From Curtobacterium luteum (GTDB taxonomy: Bacteria; Actinomycetota; Actinomycetes; Actinomycetales; Microbacteriaceae): DNA of 54,299 nucleotides. Of the stretch, positions 50,640 to 54,299 are shown in pieces (the stretch's first letter is position 1; each line of letters opens with the position of its first letter). The notes under the pieces are model-generated. The model made no database searches. It saw only the letters and a list, made by a program, of their open reading frames with translations, and was not told where the DNA came from. The translations under genes were made by a program, and so were the position numbers. The stretch spans positions 1-54,299 of the forward strand of contig NZ_LDQC01000031.1 of the NCBI RefSeq assembly GCF_001475545.1, given 5' to 3'.

Positions 50640-51650
50640 GTGACCCGCTCCTCTTCCCGACTCCGCCGCGTGCTCGCAGCCGCGGGCGCCGTCGTCGCAG
50701 CATCCCTCGTCCTCGCCGGCTGCGCCTCCGGCTCCGGCACCTCCACGGCGGACACGTCGTCCTCCGCGAAGGCGAACGGCCAGTTCCCGGTCTCGATCAC
50801 GACCGCGCTCGGCACCACCGAGATCACGAGTGCTCCGAAGCGTGTCGTCGCGCTGGGCTGGGGTGACGCCGAGACCGCGCTCGAACTCGGCGTGCAGCCC
50901 GTCGGCGCGAGCGACTGGCTCGGCTTCGGCGGCGACGGTGTCGGCCCGTGGCTCAAGGGTGCGTACACGAAGTCGCCGAAGATCATCCAGACGCTCGAGC
51001 CGAGCTACGAGGACATCATCAAGCTCAAGCCGGACGTCATCCTCGACACCAAGAGCTCGGGCGACGCCGACCGCTACGCGAAGCTCTCCGCGATCGCGCC
51101 GACGGTCGCGGTGCCGAAGGGCGGCGCGAACTACCTCACGACCACGAAGCAGCAGGTCGAGATGATCGCGAAGGCGCTCGGCAAGGAGTCCGAGGGCAAG
51201 AAGCTCCTCTCCGGACTCGACGACGCCTACGCAGCAGCCCGCAAGGCGCACCCGGAGTTCGCGGGGAAGACCGCCGTCGTCGGCTCGTACTCCTCGGAGG
51301 GCTTCGGCGCCTACGCCTCGTCGGACAGCCGGTCGCAGTTCATGGAGAACCTCGGCTTCACCATCCCGAAGGCGATCGACCAGCAGGCCGGCAAGCAGTT
51401 CTCGGTGAGCCTCTCCGACGAGAACCTCGACCTGCTCGACGCCGACCTCACGCTCGTCCTGCCGATCTTCGTCGACGCGTCCGAGGCGTCCTCGAACAAG
51501 CTGTTCCAGAAGGTGCCCTCGGTCGAGGCCGGGCACGACATCGTGTTCGACGACAAGGACGTGGCGAACGCGTTCTCGATCGGGACGACCGCCGCGATCG
51601 AGTGGGCGCTCGACAAGCTGCCGTCGCAGTTCGCGGAGAAGCTCGGCTGA
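50640..51650 (+). CDS. Iron-siderophore ABC transporter substrate-binding lipoprotein
   Basis: 336 residues. A lipoprotein signal peptide ends VLAGC (lipobox, Cys28), then a Ser/Gly/Thr linker and a FepB/FhuD-type periplasmic binding domain (PF01497): VVALGWGDAETALELGVQPVG, IIKLKPDVILDT, VSLSDENLDLLDADLTLVL, and helix-rich C-terminus. Binds a ferric siderophore outside the cell. The GTG start is set by the iron box and leaderless promoter. No permease or ATPase genes are beside it, so it must use a transporter encoded elsewhere. Confidence 0.92.
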   Translation: MTRSSSRLRRVLAAAGAVVAASLVLAGCASGSGTSTADTSSSAKANGQFPVSITTALGTTEITSAPKRVVALGWGDAETALELGVQPVGASDWLGFGGDGVGPWLKGAYTKSPKIIQTLEPSYEDIIKLKPDVILDTKSSGDADRYAKLSAIAPTVAVPKGGANYLTTTKQQVEMIAKALGKESEGKKLLSGLDDAYAAARKAHPEFAGKTAVVGSYSSEGFGAYASSDSRSQFMENLGFTIPKAIDQQAGKQFSVSLSDENLDLLDADLTLVLPIFVDASEASSNKLFQKVPSVEAGHDIVFDDKDVANAFSIGTTAAIEWALDKLPSQFAEKLG

Positions 51651-51666
51651 CGTCGGGCCCCGCACG

Positions 51667-51702
51667 ACGACGCCCCCGCCGGTCAGCCGGTGGGGGCGTC
51701 GT
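51667..51702. terminator. 16-bp hairpin terminator
   Basis: ACGACGCCCCCGCCGG (51667-51682) pairs with CCGGTGGGGGCGTCGT (51687-51702) with one G-T mismatch and a 4-nt loop. Serves the iron lipoprotein gene and the convergent DUF1304 gene. Confidence 0.8.
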
Positions 51703-51726
51703 GGTGTCGGTGTCGGTGTCGGTGTC
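51703..51726. repeat. GGTGTC hexamer, four copies
   Basis: Four exact copies of GGTGTC in a row directly after the terminator, 40 bp from the end of the DUF1304 gene. Confidence 0.8.
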
Positions 51727-51765
51727 GGGTGCTGCCGCGTCCGAGTCGCGCGCGTCGTGCTGGGG

Positions 51766-52170
51766 TCAGGCGCCGAACGTCGACCCGAGCAGCGCGGACA
51801 GCAGCGCGAGGAACGGCAGCGTCCCCTGCGCCATCGCGGCCCGGAGGTAACGACGACCGGAGCCGAGCAGCACGACCGCAGCGCCGAGCATCGACGCGGT
51901 CGCGAACACCGTGATCGGCCACCCGACCGCGCCGTTGCCGGCCGCGATCAGCACCACGCCGAGGATCGCTCCGATCGCGAGGAACAGGTTGTAGAAGCCC
52001 TGGTTGAAGGCCATCGACCGGGTCGCGAGCGCGTCGGACTCGGTCTCGACGCTGAAGATGCGACGCACGCGCGGGCTCGTCCAGGCGATCGACTCGAGGA
52101 AGAAGATGTACACGTGCACGAGTCCGGCGAGGACCGCGCACACGCTCGAGATCACGAGGAGAGCCGTCAT
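51766..52170 (-). CDS. DUF1304 membrane protein
   Basis: 134 residues, four helices. FNQGFYNLFLAIGAILG and an N-terminal VHVYIFFLESIAWTSPRVRRIF are the signature of DUF1304. Such proteins are small inner-membrane proteins with no proven function. I prefer ATG 52170 over 52179 because GAGAAT lies 7 nt upstream, as at other starts here. Divergent from the chorismate mutase gene across 66 bp. Confidence 0.87.
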   Translation of the reverse strand: MTALLVISSVCAVLAGLVHVYIFFLESIAWTSPRVRRIFSVETESDALATRSMAFNQGFYNLFLAIGAILGVVLIAAGNGAVGWPITVFATASMLGAAVVLLGSGRRYLRAAMAQGTLPFLALLSALLGSTFGA

Positions 52171-52236
52171 GGCCTCCATTCTCGCAGGCTCGTAACCGAC
52201 GTGAGGCCCGGCCGGCGCGGCCAGTAGGCTCGGTGC

Positions 52237-52557
52237 ATGAGCGACGACCGCACGCCCGCCCACGACGACGGAGCCGTCGCCGAACTGCAGAGCATCCGGC
52301 AGAGCATCGACAACATCGACGCCGCCGTGATCCACATGCTCGCCGAACGCTTCAAGTACACGCAGCGCGTCGGCTACCTCAAGGCCGCCGCCGGTATGCC
52401 CGCGGCCGATCCCGTTCGGGAGCAGATCCAGGTGGCACGGCTCCGTGACCTGGCCGCCGAGTCGCACCTCGACCCGGCCTTCGCGGAGAAGTTCCTGAAC
52501 TTCATCGTCGCCGAGGTCATCCACCACCACGAGCGCATCGCGGGCGGCAGCGAATGA
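52237..52557 (+). CDS. Chorismate mutase, AroQ class
   Basis: 106 residues, all-helical. LQSIRQSIDNIDAAVIHMLAERFKYTQRVGYLKAAAG carries the conserved Arg, Asp and Lys of the AroQ active site, followed by DPVREQIQVARLRDLAAES. It converts chorismate to prephenate, the first step to Phe and Tyr. ATG 52237 lies 6 nt after TAGGCT (leaderless). Its stop overlaps the next start (ATGA), so translation is coupled to the lactonase-fold gene. Confidence 0.93.
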   Translation: MSDDRTPAHDDGAVAELQSIRQSIDNIDAAVIHMLAERFKYTQRVGYLKAAAGMPAADPVREQIQVARLRDLAAESHLDPAFAEKFLNFIVAEVIHHHERIAGGSE

Positions 52558-53639
52558 GCGGCGACTCACCCGAGCAGTCCCGGCCCGCGCTGCCGGACCT
52601 GCTCGTCGGCTCCTACACGGCGACGGGCGGTGGCACCGCCACCGGCATCTCGCTCGTCCACGACGGCGTGGCCCAGACCGTGGCCGTGATGGACGACCCG
52701 TCCTTCCTGGCCGTCTCCGGCGACCGGGTCTACGCCGTCTCCGAGACCGTCGACGGCAGCGTCTCGGCCTTCCGCCGGACCGCCAACGGTCTGGAGCACC
52801 TGTGGGACGCCAGCGCCGGCGGTGACGCCCCGTGCCACGTCCGGGTGGACCCGTCGGGCGCGCTGGTCGTGGCGAACTACACCTCGGGCACGGTCACGGC
52901 CGTCTCCCTCGAGCGCGCTGAGTCGTACGCGGCCTCGGTACTCGCCAGCGACGGCGTGGTCGGGGCACACGGCACGGCCGACCGCATCGTGGTGCCCGAG
53001 ACCGCCGTGGCCACCGCAGTGCTCCCGGACGTCACCGGCCCCCACGAGGACCGGCAGGAGGGACCGCACGCCCACCAGTCGATCGCGACGCCCGACGGCA
53101 CCGTGCTCGTGGCCGACCTCGGCGGCGATGCCCTGCACGAGTTCCGCGTGACCGCGGAACCCGTCGTGGAATCGGTACGGGTGCACCACGTCGCGCCGGG
53201 CGCCGGTCCGCGGCACATGGCCTGGTACGAGGGTGACCTCATCGTCGCGGGTGAGCTCGACGGTCGGGTGCACCGTCTCCGCCGCGACGACTCCGGTTCG
53301 TTCACGGTCGTGGCGTCCGCGCCGACGTTCGACGGCGCGGTCGGGGAGTCGCTGCTCAGCCACATCGAGGTCGACGACGCCGGGCACGTGGTCGTCGCGG
53401 TCCGCGGACGGGACGTGATCGTGGTGCTCGACGCCTCGGGCGGGGGACTCACCCTGCTCGGCTCGGCCCCGGCGGGCGGGACGTGGCCGCGGCACTTCGC
53501 CCGCGTGCCGGGGTACCTGCTCGTCGCCAACCAGATGTCGGACGCGATCACCGTGCTGCCCGTCGGCGATGACGGCCTCCCCGGTGCGCCGGTGGCGCAG
53601 ATCCCGGTGGGCACACCCGCCTGCATCATCCCGGTCTGA
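52554..53639 (+). CDS. Lactonase-family beta-propeller protein (6-phosphogluconolactonase-like)
   Basis: 361 residues, PF10282-type propeller: DLLVGSYTATGGGTATGISLV, repeated blade motifs such as AVSGDRVYAVSE, CHVRVDPSGALVVANYTSGTV, HAHQSIATPDGTVLVADLGGD and GAGPRHMAW, and a final WPRHFARVPGYLLVANQMSDAITVLPV. Members hydrolyse 6-phosphogluconolactone or act as general lactonases. Coupled to chorismate mutase by an ATGA overlap, which has no metabolic logic in the pentose pathway. Confidence 0.87.
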   Translation: MSGDSPEQSRPALPDLLVGSYTATGGGTATGISLVHDGVAQTVAVMDDPSFLAVSGDRVYAVSETVDGSVSAFRRTANGLEHLWDASAGGDAPCHVRVDPSGALVVANYTSGTVTAVSLERAESYAASVLASDGVVGAHGTADRIVVPETAVATAVLPDVTGPHEDRQEGPHAHQSIATPDGTVLVADLGGDALHEFRVTAEPVVESVRVHHVAPGAGPRHMAWYEGDLIVAGELDGRVHRLRRDDSGSFTVVASAPTFDGAVGESLLSHIEVDDAGHVVVAVRGRDVIVVLDASGGGLTLLGSAPAGGTWPRHFARVPGYLLVANQMSDAITVLPVGDDGLPGAPVAQIPVGTPACIIPV

Positions 53640-53690
53640 GCAGCGGCCGGCGCGGCGGGGCGGCGGGGCGGCGGGCCGAGTCTCCCGCTG

Positions 53691-53730
53691 GGCGACCGTT
53701 GTCGGACCCGGCAGCGCGACAACGGTCGCC
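53691..53730. terminator. 14-bp hairpin after the lactonase gene
   Basis: GGCGACCGTTGTCG (53691-53704) pairs perfectly with CGACAACGGTCGCC (53717-53730), 12-nt loop. A CCGAGTCTC direct repeat flanks it (53676 and 53734). Confidence 0.8.
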
Positions 53731-53754
53731 TGGTCCGAGTCTCGAGCGCCGAGT

Positions 53755-53775
53755 CGGCCTGGAGGCGCGGGTCGT
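53755..53775 (+). repeat. Solitary half of the GGCCTGGAGGC palindrome
   Basis: GTCGGCCTGGAGGCGCGGGTC matches the left arm of the hairpin at 9109 but has no right arm. It precedes the GNAT promoter. Confidence 0.5.
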
Positions 53776-53802
53776 GTCACCAGGGTCGGCCAGACTGGAC
53801 GC

Positions 53803-54216
53803 ATGGACGCGTCCTACACGATCGTCACCGGTCCGCCACCCCTCGCCGACTACCTGCGGCTGCGCCGCGACTCCGGGCTGACCCCCAAGACGCCCGAGCA
53901 GGGAGCCGGCGCGATCGCCGGGAGCTGGACTGCGTGCCATGTCGTCGACCGCGAGGGTGCCGTGGTCGCGATGGGGCGGGCGATCGGCGACGGCGGCTGG
54001 TACTTCCACATCGCGGACATCGCGACCGACCCGGTGCACCAGCGGCACGGGATCGGCCGTGCCGTGGTGGAGTGGCTCGTCGCGGACATCCGCTCACGCG
54101 CTCCCGAGGGCGCCTACGTGACCCTCGTCGGGGACCCGCCCGGCCAGCGCCTCTACCGGTCCCTCGGGTTCGAGGACGTCGCGCCGAGCCTCGGCATGGC
54201 TTTGCCCGTCCGCTGA
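53803..54216 (+). CDS. GNAT family N-acetyltransferase
   Basis: 137 residues. The core holds FHIADIATDPVHQRHGIGRAVVEWLV, with the RxxGxG acetyl-CoA pyrophosphate loop in RHGIGR, and LVGDPPGQRLYRSLGFEDV (beta-strand and C-terminal Tyr/Leu-Gly-Phe). Acceptor unknown. ATG 53803 lies 6 nt after CAGACT. The stop codon is the first part of a 14-bp tandem repeat that runs to the window edge. Confidence 0.9.
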   Translation: MDASYTIVTGPPPLADYLRLRRDSGLTPKTPEQGAGAIAGSWTACHVVDREGAVVAMGRAIGDGGWYFHIADIATDPVHQRHGIGRAVVEWLVADIRSRAPEGAYVTLVGDPPGQRLYRSLGFEDVAPSLGMALPVR

Positions 54217-54299
54217 CGCCCGTCGGCTGCCGCTCGTCGGCTGACGCTCATCGGCTGGCGCCCGCTGGCTGCCGCCCGTCGGCCGGTGCTCGTCGGCCG
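54213..54299. repeat. 14-bp tandem repeat starting at the GNAT stop codon
   Basis: About six imperfect copies of CTGACGCCCGTCGG (54213-54226, 54227-54240, and so on) and a partial one at the window end. The TGA stop (54214-54216) is in the first copy. Confidence 0.75.

Noticed and set aside
49716..51665. 649-residue frame joining aroE to upstream sequence
   Set aside because: The upstream half is antisense to the iron lipoprotein gene, which has a signal peptide and iron box; aroE starts at 50585.

Overview
The window is about 54.3 kb of very GC-rich chromosome from a high-GC Gram-positive (Actinobacteria). Extreme third-position GC, frequent GTG starts, leaderless-looking starts, Asp23/AmaP-type envelope genes, an actinobacterial-type Ser/Thr kinase and a Septum_form-domain protein all fit. 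The overall set resembles Microbacteriaceae, perhaps Curtobacterium or a close relative; the genus is inference from gene content and repeat style. I see no rRNA, tRNA, CRISPR, IS element or prophage. The window reads as ordinary core chromosome with about 54 genes in many short transcription units on both strands.

Layout. 0-9 kb: GH20 hexosaminidase divergent from a ROK regulator over a shared palindrome, DedA, DUF2945, a membrane Ser/Thr kinase, trpF, a HAD phosphatase, a hotdog thioesterase, a nitroreductase and an AEC transporter. 9-19 kb: exonuclease III, a five-gene overlapping Asp23/AmaP envelope operon, an M23 endopeptidase, a GT-C-like membrane protein, and pyrE coupled to a large Septum_form-domain membrane protein. 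19-28 kb: aldo/keto reductase, HEAT-repeat protein, a CaCA-type cation exchanger behind an apparent yybP-ykoY (Mn2+) riboswitch, an MntR-type regulator, a CPBP protease, a NagD-like HAD phosphatase, a TetR regulator, a TrmH-type methyltransferase and a GAF-PP2C phosphatase. 28-40.5 kb: AI-2E-family and BCCT transporters, LacI regulator, uronate-dehydrogenase-like SDR, a TetR / degenerate ABC ATPase / YhgE operon and a 1208-residue secreted subtilase. 40.5-54.3 kb: a 56-residue small ORF, purA plus a low-MW phosphatase, a tandem pair of unknown 109-residue paralogs, an SRAP protein, a GMC oxidoreductase coupled to an alpha/beta-hydrolase/subunit-3 fusion, two convergent paralogous membrane proteins, a YchJ-like protein, aroE, an iron-box-controlled siderophore-binding lipoprotein, DUF1304, chorismate mutase, a lactonase-fold protein and a GNAT enzyme.

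How the genes work together. Manganese: the riboswitch-driven exchanger and the MntR-like regulator lie convergently side by side and probably serve one metal. Envelope: Asp23 operon, M23 peptidase, Septum_form protein, YhgE operon, subtilase and kinase. Iron: the siderophore-binding lipoprotein carries its own DtxR/IdeR-type box but has no permease beside it. Oxidation: GMC flavoprotein and its fusion partner.

Sequence architecture. More than twenty genes have a -10-like hexamer (nAnnnT) 6-8 nt before the start codon, which suggests leaderless mRNAs. Many genes end in TGACGC. Intergenic terminators reuse two related palindromes built on GGAGGC/GCCTCC. Short tandem repeats begin at or just after several stop codons. 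These patterns, the NYGGY paralog pair, the hydrolase/dehydrogenase fusion and the degenerate ABC protein are the most unusual things here.
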